From: Chloroflexi bacterium HGW-Chloroflexi-2
GTDB taxonomy: Bacteria; Chloroflexota; Anaerolineae; Anaerolineales; Anaerolineaceae
Assembly: GCA_002840735.1 (NCBI GenBank)
Contig: PHBY01000007.1
Coordinates: 62,001-126,000 of the forward strand
Direction of reading: 5' to 3'
Length of the DNA stretch: 64,000 nt
Part shown: positions 32,401 to 41,660 of the stretch, in pieces
Layout: each line of letters begins with the position of its first letter
Position numbering within the stretch: the stretch's first letter is position 1
Made by a program: the position numbers and the translations under genes
The notes under the pieces: generated by a model
Seen by the model: the letters and a program-made list of their open reading frames with translations, nothing else
Databases searched by the model: none
Told to the model about the DNA's origin: nothing

Positions 32401-33091
32401 CGTTCGTTTTATTCGGAAGAATGGGTTGGGTTGCACCAGGAGGTGGTGGTATCACCGGTGTGTGATTTAATGGAGGTGCATATGACCTGATAGGGCGTGG
32501 AGGTGTTTTTTCTATTTCTTCTTCGAGTGGTGTAATTTGATAATCGATGGCTTTTGGGGTCTCTTTTATGGATGTCACCGGAGTCGTTTTTGAATCATCC
32601 ATTGGAATTGTCACAGAATCATTCTCCAGATTATTCACCTTTTCTGGATCACCCATTGCAGTTAGATTTTCGTTTTGCTCCAGATTTGTGAATAGGTGGT
32701 TTCGACCTTGGGAACCATCTACATTCTCTGTTCCTTTTTCTGATAAATTGTCTGGTGAAATCGAATGGTCATTTTCTAATTCTGATAATTCTTCTGAATA
32801 CCAACCTGCCGTGGACTCAGGATCACCTGTTGGATGCCGATCGTTAATCTCGGCATGATCACCATTTTTTATCTGGTCTGGCACATCTGGATTACTGTCG
32901 AAGCTGGATTTGCGTTTAGGCGCTGTTTCTTCCAAAGATGCGTCATAATCTTTTTGTGATGCAATCAATTTCTTCAATCGATCTGCAGAATCGGCTTTAT
33001 TTGAACTATTTTGATTTGATTTGTCATTTTCCATAATATTTTCCAAAGCTATCTCTAAACTTAATTCTTTTGATATTCTAGCATATTTCAT
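29426..33091 (-). CDS. Class A penicillin-binding protein (PBP1A-type) with long disordered N- and C-terminal regions
   Basis: ATIATEDKEYYNHPGFD, GASTITQQLARMLLL (transglycosylase); PGSSIKPLVYLAAFE, SLGGGDVTLLE, VKTGTTNDFRDNW (transpeptidase); TPTPTVTPTLT tail. Real start may be the internal ATG of MENDKSN. Confidence 0.92.
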   Translation of the reverse strand: MKYARISKELSLEIALENIMENDKSNQNSSNKADSADRLKKLIASQKDYDASLEETAPKRKSSFDSNPDVPDQIKNGDHAEINDRHPTGDPESTAGWYSEELSELENDHSISPDNLSEKGTENVDGSQGRNHLFTNLEQNENLTAMGDPEKVNNLENDSVTIPMDDSKTTPVTSIKETPKAIDYQITPLEEEIEKTPPRPIRSYAPPLNHTPVIPPPPGATQPILPNKTNVNDTQATRVSPAAFRNSQQNQSIQQSSSFQTAPKKPTITKKTKPPKPPKSSNGSDFQQAWGCFIRVVLIGLFILVFIVIAAGSFGVYQYYKIAQALPPVEELREKAAKFETTRILDRDGNIIYEIIDPNAGRRTYVPLEKISPYLIAATIATEDKEYYNHPGFDPVAVARAFWQNYTAGDIVSGASTITQQLARMLLLDDTERYTRTYERKSREIVLAAEITRKYSKEEILEIFLNENNYGNLAYGVQAAAETYFNTSAEKLTLSQASFLAGLPQAPAVYDIYTNREATLTRQKQVLILMYELSQEKNCIFVSTNLERVCVNEIASAAQEIENYEFKPHDYSMVHPHWVNYIRTQLESQFDPQTIYRSGFTVYTTLDPVIQNKAQSVIQTQIAGLADKNATSGAAVVIRPSTGEILAMVGSADFYKESISGQVNMALAPRQPGSSIKPLVYLAAFEKGWTPATLIWDVPSEFPPSGDPNDPREPYKPVNYDNRFHGPVTLRSALANSFNVPAVKALEFVGIYDNPATSHPDGFVDFAKRMGISTLTREDYGMSLSLGGGDVTLLELTNVFATIANTGNQIPPVAITKIVDHLGNIVYEYQNPTPNRVIREEHAYLISSIMSDNQARTPMFGANSVLNLPFQVAVKTGTTNDFRDNWTLGFTPDVAVGIWVGNADYTPMIDTSGLTGAAPIWAETMQFAVNRLVGNNSASFVRPTGIVDKIICTISGTEPSEWCPNQRTEIFAFDQLPLPKSEDLWQKINIDTWTGLRASSACNEFTKEEFVLNVKEKWAVKWIEDNSDGRNWANNLGFESPVLFVPERECKADDPKAKIIFAGISEGQMITTNPLDIYALVDATHNYRRMRLDYGRGSDPNSWENLVEFDRNFQDVDLIYTWDLFEDEIEPGDYTLRIRIESSEDGRYAEKKVTIRIQVATPTPTVTPTLTITPTLTVTPTATETPTPTNTSLPPTVTSTATQQSLVPTVVTPMPTNTPNP

Positions 33092-33126
33092 TTGACCTCG
33101 AATAACTCTCCCTTTACAATCAGGCT

Positions 33127-35490
33127 ATGTATCCAATGAACATAGATCCACAAGACCCTTTCAGTTTGATTCTTGTAAATGATTCTCAACGCTCGGAAGA
33201 GGATAAATCATTTGATAATACCTGGGAAATCCAATATGAAGGAGGTGAATTAGGTGGAATTTCTCTTTACAGTACACTTGGGTTACAGGCATTAAGTATG
33301 AGAATCACACCTATTTTTTCAAACCCCAATGAAAGTAGAATCCACCTCAGACAATTCGAAAAAAAACCAAACATTAATGAAATTTTGCCTAATTACACGA
33401 ATATATGTGTTGAAGTTTTCGCAGGCATTCATTTCAGCTTAGAATATTTCATCTCAAATTCATACTCCATTTATGGAAAGGTTTCCATTCAAAACCAGTC
33501 TTCGCAGAAATTCTCTGGCAACCTTCAATATCTTGTCTCCTTAAAACCTTTATCCGGTGGGGAGCAGATGAAAGGAATGCAATTTGATTCACTTTTTGTT
33601 TTAGAAGGAAAAACAAAGGATTTGTTCCCGGTGTTTTACCTCAGTGGGTCTTCACAAACTGGTAAACTAGGGCAAACTTCCATCGCAACCAATTTTGAAA
33701 TTGATACAGATTCGTTTCAGCACTTGAAGTGGTGTCTTGCATTCGAGCACGAAAAATTCCAATCCCAGGAGCAAGTTATAAATTTTCAAAGCTTAGATTT
33801 TGAAAAAGAGACAACACGAAATAAATTATTTCATCAAAGAGATTTCTTCTTTTTTGACACTGGAAATCCCGATTGGGATAATGCATTGCTTTCTAGCCAG
33901 AATTCTGCCAAACAACTAATCGTCAGAGGAACAGAATCACAACAAAAATTATCGCTGGTTCAGAATCGACATCCAGAAAAAACGATATATCAATCAGAAA
34001 CAGCTAAGAATCATAAAAAAGAAGGAATTTCCCCAATACAACTATGGTACTTCCTGCAAGTTTTACCAAAACAACATTATTTAATTCAAAATGTATTTGA
34101 TGAATTTTTGAGTTTTCAAAGAGAAGATGGCTTCATTCCAAATCATTCAGACCCTTCAAATTTCTTAGCTCGTTTCCATGCTTTTCCTATCTTAGCAACG
34201 ATCGGTCAAGAAATTCTTGATGCTCAAAGATCCCAGGATTCAGCCATTGCATATCTGCAAAAGTTAATCTCCTACTTACATTATTGGCTAACCATTTCTA
34301 CAGAAAAAACCTCCTATCATTGGGAAAATGCATTGCAATCTTTATACGAGGATTTACCGATTCACAATCTATGGGATAAAGAAGGTTATGGAATAAATAC
34401 CAGGTGGATTGAATCACCATTCCTCAACAGTCTATTAGCTATAGAATGCGAAAAATGTTTACAAATTGCTGATCAATTTGCGATTGAATTTCCAGAAAGA
34501 AACTGGCTGGAAAGCCAAAAAACAAATTTATTAAAGACTATTAACGATTCATGGAACCCTAAACAAAAATATTTTGCTTATCGTGATATTCATACCAAAA
34601 GATCACCAGGTAAAGTCTCCATCCTGAAAAAAAACGGTTCAGGTATTTATACGTTGGAGAAAAGACTGCGATCACCTCAAAGATTAACTGCAAAGGTCGT
34701 TACTCACCCGGAACTTTCCAATAAAATCACAATAGAGATAAGAGGAATGTTTGAAAATCAGGAGGTACTCGAAATTATTAAACCAAGAGATTTTTTTTGG
34801 AGCACCACAACAGGCTTGAGTACTACCGAAAATGTGTATGAGAGTATATCCTCCATAAAAATTCTTGGGCTTCCAGATGATAACTCAGTTGAGGTCAGTA
34901 CATCGCAATATTCCATGCTGGATTTGAGTTTATTTCTCTCTATATTAATAAAGGAGAATAATAAAAAAAACATCCAACAAATGGTAGACCAGTGGTTAGA
35001 AAAGGAATTTTTGAGTAATTTTGGGTTATCATTGATTCCGAAGAAATATCAGACAACCGGTAAATCTAACATGAATTCAGTGGATTTACCTTTGAATTCA
35101 CTCATATTGGAAGGTCTGATTGATAAACAACAATTAGATCTGGCAAAGAAAGTCTTTATTAACTTGATGAAAGTAGTTATAAAAAATTTGCGATTATCAA
35201 AAAAATTCTATAAACTATATGATGCACATGATGGAACTTGCAAAGGCGAATATAATATAATTAATGGAATGATTCCATTAAAAATCTTTTTTAGATTAAT
35301 TGGTATTCAGCGTTGGACAGATAATGAAATTGAATTTATGGGTTCGAGTGTTTTTAAAGAAGAGATTAAAATTTTTCATCGAGGACTTAAGGTAATTTGC
35401 TCACAAAAAGGACATACGATCATTAATTCTGACGGAAAAATTATTGAACTTAATACCACGAATTTACGAAAAATTAAGATCCCATCCTAG
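33127..35490 (+). CDS. Large protein, possibly an (alpha/alpha)6-barrel glycoside-hydrolase-like enzyme
   Basis: 787 aa. Region PIQLWYFLQVLPKQHYLIQNVFDEFLSFQREDGFIPNHSDPSNFLARFHAFPILA resembles inverting (alpha/alpha)6 glycosidases; weak. Confidence 0.4.
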   Translation: MYPMNIDPQDPFSLILVNDSQRSEEDKSFDNTWEIQYEGGELGGISLYSTLGLQALSMRITPIFSNPNESRIHLRQFEKKPNINEILPNYTNICVEVFAGIHFSLEYFISNSYSIYGKVSIQNQSSQKFSGNLQYLVSLKPLSGGEQMKGMQFDSLFVLEGKTKDLFPVFYLSGSSQTGKLGQTSIATNFEIDTDSFQHLKWCLAFEHEKFQSQEQVINFQSLDFEKETTRNKLFHQRDFFFFDTGNPDWDNALLSSQNSAKQLIVRGTESQQKLSLVQNRHPEKTIYQSETAKNHKKEGISPIQLWYFLQVLPKQHYLIQNVFDEFLSFQREDGFIPNHSDPSNFLARFHAFPILATIGQEILDAQRSQDSAIAYLQKLISYLHYWLTISTEKTSYHWENALQSLYEDLPIHNLWDKEGYGINTRWIESPFLNSLLAIECEKCLQIADQFAIEFPERNWLESQKTNLLKTINDSWNPKQKYFAYRDIHTKRSPGKVSILKKNGSGIYTLEKRLRSPQRLTAKVVTHPELSNKITIEIRGMFENQEVLEIIKPRDFFWSTTTGLSTTENVYESISSIKILGLPDDNSVEVSTSQYSMLDLSLFLSILIKENNKKNIQQMVDQWLEKEFLSNFGLSLIPKKYQTTGKSNMNSVDLPLNSLILEGLIDKQQLDLAKKVFINLMKVVIKNLRLSKKFYKLYDAHDGTCKGEYNIINGMIPLKIFFRLIGIQRWTDNEIEFMGSSVFKEEIKIFHRGLKVICSQKGHTIINSDGKIIELNTTNLRKIKIPS

Positions 35491-35507
35491 ATAAGAAAGG
35501 ATCAAGA

Positions 35508-35852
35508 ATGAATTCTCAAACAAAAGCCCCAGATACACTACTTATGGCTGTTATTCAGTCGCAGGATGTTGACCATGCTGAAAGTGCATTGGAAAAATTG
35601 AATATTCATATAACGCGCTTAGCCAGCACCGGGGGGTTTTTAGGAAGACGAAATGCAACTTTATTCTTAGGCCTCCCAGCCGAAAAGGAAGAAGTTATAT
35701 TGCAGACTTTAAAGAAAACCTGTCGCCAACGTGTGGAATATATTGCTGTACCACTTGAAAGCGCACCACTTCCTCTACCAGCACCAACACCCATCACGAT
35801 TGGTGGAGCAAATATTTTTGCATTAGATGTTGAACACTTTGAGGAGATATAA
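35508..35852 (+). CDS. Cyclic-di-AMP receptor (DarA/PstA, PII-like), copy 1
   Basis: LMAVIQSQDVDHAESALEKLNIHITRLASTGGFLGRRNATLFLGLPAEK. Confidence 0.8.
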   Translation: MNSQTKAPDTLLMAVIQSQDVDHAESALEKLNIHITRLASTGGFLGRRNATLFLGLPAEKEEVILQTLKKTCRQRVEYIAVPLESAPLPLPAPTPITIGGANIFALDVEHFEEI

Positions 35853-35854
35853 CC

Positions 35855-36121
35855 ATGAAAATGATTATTGCTATCGTTCGTGATCGAGATACAAATCCTG
35901 TTTCAACTGCCTTAACCTCAGCAGAATTCCGAGTAACGCACATCGCTTCCACAGGTGGCTTCCTCAGACGTGGAAATTCCACTTTATTTATTGGATTAGA
36001 AGACGAAAAAGTGGATCAGGCGATGGAGATCATTCGAACAAACTTAGAACCTGCCGATGATCCTGCCCAAAAACGAGCAACTTTATTCGTTCTAAATGTG
36101 AATCATTTTACACATTTTTAA
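35855..36121 (+). CDS. Cyclic-di-AMP receptor (DarA/PstA, PII-like), copy 2
   Basis: MKMIIAIVRDRDTNPVSTALTSAEFRVTHIASTGGFLRRGNSTLFIGLEDEKVDQAMEII. Confidence 0.82.
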   Translation: MKMIIAIVRDRDTNPVSTALTSAEFRVTHIASTGGFLRRGNSTLFIGLEDEKVDQAMEIIRTNLEPADDPAQKRATLFVLNVNHFTHF

Positions 36122-36242
36122 TAATGTTTTTACAATCGAAAAAATTGAAAATTGATTCTTCATCAATCTTCGGTGCATTGGCACAAAAATTGTATGATTA
36201 AGATTAATTAATTCATTCAATCATAAATAAGGAGTAGGGAAT

Positions 36243-36896
36243 ATGAAATTTACAGATGCGTTTACTTTTGTTTTTCAGGATCCAGAATGGTTCAAGAAAA
36301 TTATCATCCCTGGATTAATTGGGTTACTCATTCCTATTGTTGGCTAGATTTTTTTGTTGGGATGGGCATTAAAAGTTACTTTGAACGTTATTAGAAATAA
36401 TCCAAGTCCATTACCAAACATGGAATTTGGGGCAGATTTAGGTCGTGGGTTCAAAGCATGGGTGGTTGGCCTTGTCTATGCCTTTCCAATGATACTTTTT
36501 TATTTGCCAATCCTCATTTTGGGTTTAGTTGCATCAGATAGTGGAGAACAATCTATGGCAGTTGTTGTTGCAATTGCTGGCATTTGTTTTGGTTTCTTAA
36601 TACTTTTATATGGAATCGTCATGGGATTAATGCTTCCAGCTGCTTATGCTAGAGTTGCTGTAGAAGATTCTATCGGAGCTGGTCTTGCCTTCGCAGAGGT
36701 CTTTAGAATGGTGAAAAACAATTTTGTCACCTATTTACTAATTCTCGGAGGTACACTGGCAGCCAGTTTTGTTGCTTCATTGGGATCGATAGCCTGTGGT
36801 ATTGGAATTTTAGTAACTGTCCCTTATTCATTCGCAATCATGGGACATTTCTATGGCCAGGGTTACTTAGAAGCAAAAGGCTTAAAAACACTCTAA
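36243..36896 (+). pseudogene. DUF4013-like membrane protein interrupted by an in-frame TAG
   Basis: ATG at 36243 encodes MKFTDAFTFVFQDPEWFKKIIIPGLIGLLIPIVG, then TAG at 36345-36347, then IFLLGWALKVTLNVIRNNPSPLPNM in the same frame to 36896. Confidence 0.75.
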
Positions 36897-36910
36897 TATC
36901 TCATTCGCGT

Positions 36911-36951
36911 TAAAAATCCCTCAAAAAATTATTATTGAGGGATTTTTTATT
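36911..36951. terminator. Rho-independent terminator in convergent gap
   Basis: AAAAATCCCTCAA...TTGAGGGATTTTTTAT. Confidence 0.8.
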
Positions 36952-37510
36952 CATGGAATTCTTCGACCTGATAGGTAGATACTTCAAGAAGTTTCATTTT
37001 CCATCGATCTGGACGGTCCCCCATTTTTCGACAAAGATGTGCCAGGAATTCTTCTGGATCTGGAAGCTGTTCCCAAACCTGTGGTAAAAATGTGGCTTTT
37101 CGAAATCCATCTTTTAATATCACCCCATCAAGTCCAGGTTTTAACATCCCAGGAAGTTCCAGTGGATTATCATATTTTAAATTGACCGGAGCAGATAATC
37201 GGGATATTTCAATGTTAAGATTATTAATTTCATTGAATGTCACTGGTGGGAACCGATAATCTTCCAACGCTGCGGCGACAGCATGATGTTGAACATCCTG
37301 CACCAATGGTTGATAGGCTTCTAAAGCTCCGATACAACCACGCAATTGTCCATCGCTTTTTCTGTGCAGTGTGACAAAAGAAGCACCGTGTTCCCGAAGT
37401 ATCTTTGAATAATTAGCCAAATCCAGATCATCAATTCTTTTGTTCTGGATAGCATTAACAATTGCTTCCCGTGCTACAAGCAAAAGGGTCTTCTTATCTT
37501 TATCGCTCAA
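36947..37510 (-). CDS. amrA: AMMECR1 / AmmeMemoRadiSam system protein A
   Basis: GASFVTLHRKSDGQLRGCIGALEAYQPLVQDVQHHAVAAALEDYRFPPVT. Confidence 0.88.
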   Translation of the reverse strand: MSDKDKKTLLLVAREAIVNAIQNKRIDDLDLANYSKILREHGASFVTLHRKSDGQLRGCIGALEAYQPLVQDVQHHAVAAALEDYRFPPVTFNEINNLNIEISRLSAPVNLKYDNPLELPGMLKPGLDGVILKDGFRKATFLPQVWEQLPDPEEFLAHLCRKMGDRPDRWKMKLLEVSTYQVEEFHE

Positions 37511-37514
37511 ATTC

Positions 37515-38012
37515 TTATCTATTCTTCTCTCCTAATCGATAATATTCTCGATCGTGATACAACAATGGATCGCCTTGATCTGTCTTTGATGCAACCACTT
37601 CTGCAATAAATAATGTTGATATTCCCAGGTTGATTTCATTAATAACAACACAATCCACCCATGCCAATCCACCTGTAATCAAGAAAGAATGACTTTTAAG
37701 AAAAAAAGTTTTGAGACCTGCAAAACGATCTTCATTATCTCCCACTTTTCCTGCAAAACGATCACTGATTTCTTTTTGTAGAGAAGAAAGTATTGTCACC
37801 CCAAATTCATGTGATTTCTTAACCAAATCACAGGTACGAGTATTATTAGCTAAAGATATTACAATTATTGGCGGTTCAATTGTTACGGAAGTAAAAGAAT
37901 TAACCGTCATCCCATGATAAAAACCTTGAAACTGGCTTGAAACAATGGCAACTCCACTTGTCCAATTTCTCATAACTTGTTTTAATTCCTCACCTGTAAT
38001 GCTCATTTTCAT
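37515..38012 (-). CDS. Flavin reductase family protein
   Basis: MRNWTSGVAIVSSQFQGFYHGMTVNSFTSVTIEPPIIVISLANNTRT; start at 38012 preferred to 38105. Confidence 0.88.
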   Translation of the reverse strand: MKMSITGEELKQVMRNWTSGVAIVSSQFQGFYHGMTVNSFTSVTIEPPIIVISLANNTRTCDLVKKSHEFGVTILSSLQKEISDRFAGKVGDNEDRFAGLKTFFLKSHSFLITGGLAWVDCVVINEINLGISTLFIAEVVASKTDQGDPLLYHDREYYRLGEKNR

Positions 38013-38160
38013 CCTCTTTATTGATAAGTAATTGTTAAAATTGATTATACTTTTTTTGTGTATATTTATAATTGATATTATATGCTTTTGAGTGAATTCA
38101 TTCATTTTGACTCTATTTCATTTACTTGCAATCGAAAAATAAGAATGGTACTATCTAAAA

Positions 38161-38949
38161 ATGTTCAAAAGCAATCGGATTGATACGAAATCTCCCCCAA
38201 AAGGAAAAAACAATTTTCATGCTGGAAATGCAATTCTAAGTATTACAGGAATTGCTATATTGGCTGCCACCATTTTCACCATGTGGACGCCATCCAACTT
38301 GTTTTCCAATCAGATGCAAAATATTTATGACATCTGGCAGTCTCAATCCAATGAAGCCTACCCCACACCAACTCAACTCCCTCCAGCGCGAATAGGAATT
38401 GTGGCTGGGCATTATGGAAATGACTCCGGCTCAGTTTGTTCAGATGGCTTTACAGAAATGGAAGCAAATCTAAAAATTGCTACACTGGTAGTCCAAAAAT
38501 TAAAAGCGCTTGGTTACACAGTTGATCTATTAGAAGAATTTGATTCTCGGTTGAATCAATATGCAGGATTAGCTCTCGTTTCCATTCATAATGATTCCTG
38601 CGAATATATCAATGATGCAGCAACTGGTTTCAAAGTAGCTGCTCCCGCCGAAAGTCAATATCTGGATCGATCTGAAAGATTAGAAAAATGTTTAATCCAT
38701 CGCTACCATGAAATCACAGGCCTAAAATTCCATGTCAATACCATCACACCTGACATGACCAGTTATCACACCTTTAGTGAAATTAGCAGTGAGACGACAT
38801 CAGCCATTATTGAGACAGGATTTTTGAACCTGGATGAAGAAATCATTCGTTATCAACCAGAATTGGTTGCGGATGGTATCGTTGCCGGTATAGAATGTTT
38901 TATTGGCAAAGAAAACGTCCCGGATAATTATTTATCTGAGATGCCATAA
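38161..38949 (+). CDS. N-acetylmuramoyl-L-alanine amidase
   Basis: IGIVAGHYGNDSGSVCSDGFTEMEANLKIATLVVQKLKALGYTVDLLEE; LVSIHNDSC; AIIETGFLNLDEE; N-terminal TM. Confidence 0.85.
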   Translation: MFKSNRIDTKSPPKGKNNFHAGNAILSITGIAILAATIFTMWTPSNLFSNQMQNIYDIWQSQSNEAYPTPTQLPPARIGIVAGHYGNDSGSVCSDGFTEMEANLKIATLVVQKLKALGYTVDLLEEFDSRLNQYAGLALVSIHNDSCEYINDAATGFKVAAPAESQYLDRSERLEKCLIHRYHEITGLKFHVNTITPDMTSYHTFSEISSETTSAIIETGFLNLDEEIIRYQPELVADGIVAGIECFIGKENVPDNYLSEMP

Positions 38950-39989
38950 TGGAAAATTCACCATTTTCAGCTTCACAGGCACTTTCAAAAGCCCGTGATC
39001 ATTTACGCACCAAAAACATTCCAGAAGCGCTGCATTGGGCAAAGCTTCTCATCGATATTTCCCCAGATCAGGAAGAAGGTTGGCTGATTCTGGCAGCTTG
39101 TTCACAACCTGAAGATAGTGTCAGGTATCTTATCAAAGCATTGGAAATCAATCCAGGTTCCCATCGCGCCCGTCAAGGAATGGATTGGGCAATTAAACGA
39201 CTAAGAAAACTTAAGCAAGAGAAACAAAGCCCGGTTATAAATCCTCCTTTTGAGCAAGTAAAAGTCCCTCAACCAACGAAAACCCCTTCCGGGAACACAC
39301 CTTGGATAAAAGTAGCTGGTCTGATCGTTTTATTAACCCTGATAATCTTTGGTACCTGGTTCGTATTCCCAACAATAAAAACAGTATTTGCCAGGCAACC
39401 TGTCTCCCAACGGCCGGTAGGTGTTATTCAAAAGCTGACGATCACACCTACAGCTACAGCCACAGCCACCTCCACAGCCACACCAACAGCAACAGCAACA
39501 GCCACTGCTACTCCAACCAATACACCCACTTCAACTCCTACATCAACATCCACACCTACTTTCACCCCAACTTTTACTCCGAGACCGACCATGCCTACAA
39601 ATTATGGGGTTGAAATCCCTGCAGAAGTGGATGAAAATACCCGCTGGATCGATATTGACTTAAGTGATCAAATGTTATACGCCTATATCGGCGAAAATGT
39701 GGTGAATTCATTCCTTGTTTCCACAGGTACCTGGAGAACACCAACAGTCATTGGTGAATTTCACATCTGGGTGAAATATCGGTACGCTGATATGCGTGGT
39801 CCTGGTTATTACTTACCTGATGTTCCCTTCACAATGTATTTTTTTAAGGGTTATGGAATCCATGGTACTTATTGGCATGATAATTTTGGCACCCCGATGA
39901 GTCACGGATGTGTAAACATGCGAACATCTGAAGCTGGCTGGCTATTTGATTTTGCTTCTGTCGGAACTTTGGTGAATGTACATCCATAG
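38949..39989 (+). CDS. L,D-transpeptidase (YkuD) with N-terminal TPR-like region, TM and Thr/Pro/Ala-rich linker
   Basis: GYGIHGTYWHDNFGTPMSHGCVNMRTSEAGWLFDF catalytic motif. Confidence 0.9.
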   Translation: MENSPFSASQALSKARDHLRTKNIPEALHWAKLLIDISPDQEEGWLILAACSQPEDSVRYLIKALEINPGSHRARQGMDWAIKRLRKLKQEKQSPVINPPFEQVKVPQPTKTPSGNTPWIKVAGLIVLLTLIIFGTWFVFPTIKTVFARQPVSQRPVGVIQKLTITPTATATATSTATPTATATATATPTNTPTSTPTSTSTPTFTPTFTPRPTMPTNYGVEIPAEVDENTRWIDIDLSDQMLYAYIGENVVNSFLVSTGTWRTPTVIGEFHIWVKYRYADMRGPGYYLPDVPFTMYFFKGYGIHGTYWHDNFGTPMSHGCVNMRTSEAGWLFDFASVGTLVNVHP

Positions 39990-40004
39990 CAAAGGTACGA
40001 ATCG

Positions 40005-41066
40005 GTGAAATTATTTTCTGAAAATCAGCCATTAACCAGACGAGATTTTTTAATTAGATCCTCTTATGGGCTTATGGGTTTGATGGTGCTTCCAAACCTG
40101 GATCATCATTTCATTGCAAGAAATCAGTCTATTCCCTCTGAATTGATCCCATCCCATGGTAGAGTAATTTCGTCCACCGTCGATGTCTACCAATCACCAA
40201 CAACGGCTTCAAAATTGATCAGTACCCTCTGGCAGGATCATGTGCATCCCATTAATTCAGTCACAGTTGGTGACGAAGAACCCGCTTACAATCGTATCTG
40301 GTATGAAATGGGAAATGAAGGTTTTGTTCATTCTGGCGCAATTCAACCTGTTTGTATTCGTACCAATCCCGAAGTAGAAGAAATTATTTCCAGTGGACGA
40401 TTAGGAGAAGTGACCGTTCCTTTTACGAATGCAGTCTGGCATCCCAAATCATTACATCTGGTTACCTATCGTTTATATTATGGAACAGTATTTTGGGTTA
40501 AGAGTGCTGTCCGGGATAATAACCAGAAACTCTGGTATAAGATAGCGGATGACAAATGGAAAATTCATTATTATGTAGAAGCAACCCATATGCATCTTTT
40601 TGAACCCGAGGAAATCACACCAATCTCTCCTGAAATTCCTACCGATCAAAAATTAATTGAGGTTCGATTACAGGAACAAGCAGTAATTGCCTACGAAAAA
40701 GGTGTTCCTGTATTTTTTGCGAAAACGGCTACCGGAGCAAGGTTTATTGATGGCGATTATCGCACGCAACCCGGTATCTACATTACCAATCGGAAACGTC
40801 CTTCTCGCCATATGGCAGCGGGTGATCCTGCTGCGCCAAACAGCTATGATTTGCCAGGAATTCCCTGGGTAACCTATCTTACGGAGAGTGGAGTCTCCTT
40901 CCATGGTACTTACTGGCATAATGATTATGGTAAACCAAGAAGTCATGGTTGTATCAATTTAATCCCGTCTGATGCACAATGGATTTATCGCTGGTCATCT
41001 CCCTCTGTGCCGTTTGGAGAAGAAACCTTCATGGAAAAAACCGGGACAAGGGTAGATATTTTTTAA
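40005..41066 (+). CDS. L,D-transpeptidase (YkuD), Tat-type N-terminus
   Basis: TRRDFLIRSSYGLMG; VSFHGTYWHNDYGKPRSHGCINLIPSDAQWIYRW. Confidence 0.9.
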   Translation: MKLFSENQPLTRRDFLIRSSYGLMGLMVLPNLDHHFIARNQSIPSELIPSHGRVISSTVDVYQSPTTASKLISTLWQDHVHPINSVTVGDEEPAYNRIWYEMGNEGFVHSGAIQPVCIRTNPEVEEIISSGRLGEVTVPFTNAVWHPKSLHLVTYRLYYGTVFWVKSAVRDNNQKLWYKIADDKWKIHYYVEATHMHLFEPEEITPISPEIPTDQKLIEVRLQEQAVIAYEKGVPVFFAKTATGARFIDGDYRTQPGIYITNRKRPSRHMAAGDPAAPNSYDLPGIPWVTYLTESGVSFHGTYWHNDYGKPRSHGCINLIPSDAQWIYRWSSPSVPFGEETFMEKTGTRVDIF

Positions 41067-41156
41067 TAAATTTGATTGAAAACTAATAAGAATTTGATCT
41101 GATTCTTTTAGAATGTTAATACTATTATGTTATTCTTAATGTAAGGAAAATAATTA

Positions 41157-41585
41157 ATGTTAAAACACGCTTTATTTGCTGGATTAGTCTTTGATGAAGA
41201 CGACAATCAAGTTGAGAATGTTTATATTGGTCAGGATCCCTGTTATGTTGTCAAAGATCATGGATTTAAGCACCATATATTATCTGAAACAATCGATCGC
41301 CAGGTACTCGATCAAATGAGAGAAATGATCGAAGGGAAAGAAGATTTCATCAGTCAACAAGCAGCGAAAATGCTTGGTCAGGAAGATATTTTCACCTATG
41401 CTATGATCGCAACTCAATTAAAAAATATGGGTGATCAATTTGATAAATTATTTGAAACGGGAATCCCGCAGGAAACCAGATCTTACCTTGGTATGATGGG
41501 GTTTAAAATTGTGGTAAATGTGCATGGAGATGTCATTTCTGTGAATCAACCAGGAAGTGAATCGGGTGAAGAAGAAGGAGAATAA
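41157..41585 (+). CDS. Hypothetical protein
   Basis: 142-aa ORF with plausible spacing in a same-strand run; no motif recognised. Confidence 0.6.
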   Translation: MLKHALFAGLVFDEDDNQVENVYIGQDPCYVVKDHGFKHHILSETIDRQVLDQMREMIEGKEDFISQQAAKMLGQEDIFTYAMIATQLKNMGDQFDKLFETGIPQETRSYLGMMGFKIVVNVHGDVISVNQPGSESGEEEGE

Positions 41586-41660
41586 TCATCTCGATCATCA
41601 AAGATTTGATACAATTAAATCAGAAACGATCAACTTATCAAGGTCTGGAGCAAAAAACAG

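Noticed and set aside
39430-39590. Plus-strand tandem repeat (ACAGCCACAGCC...) as a stand-alone repeat element
   Set aside because: Explained by the Thr/Ala/Pro linker coding sequence of the L,D-transpeptidase.
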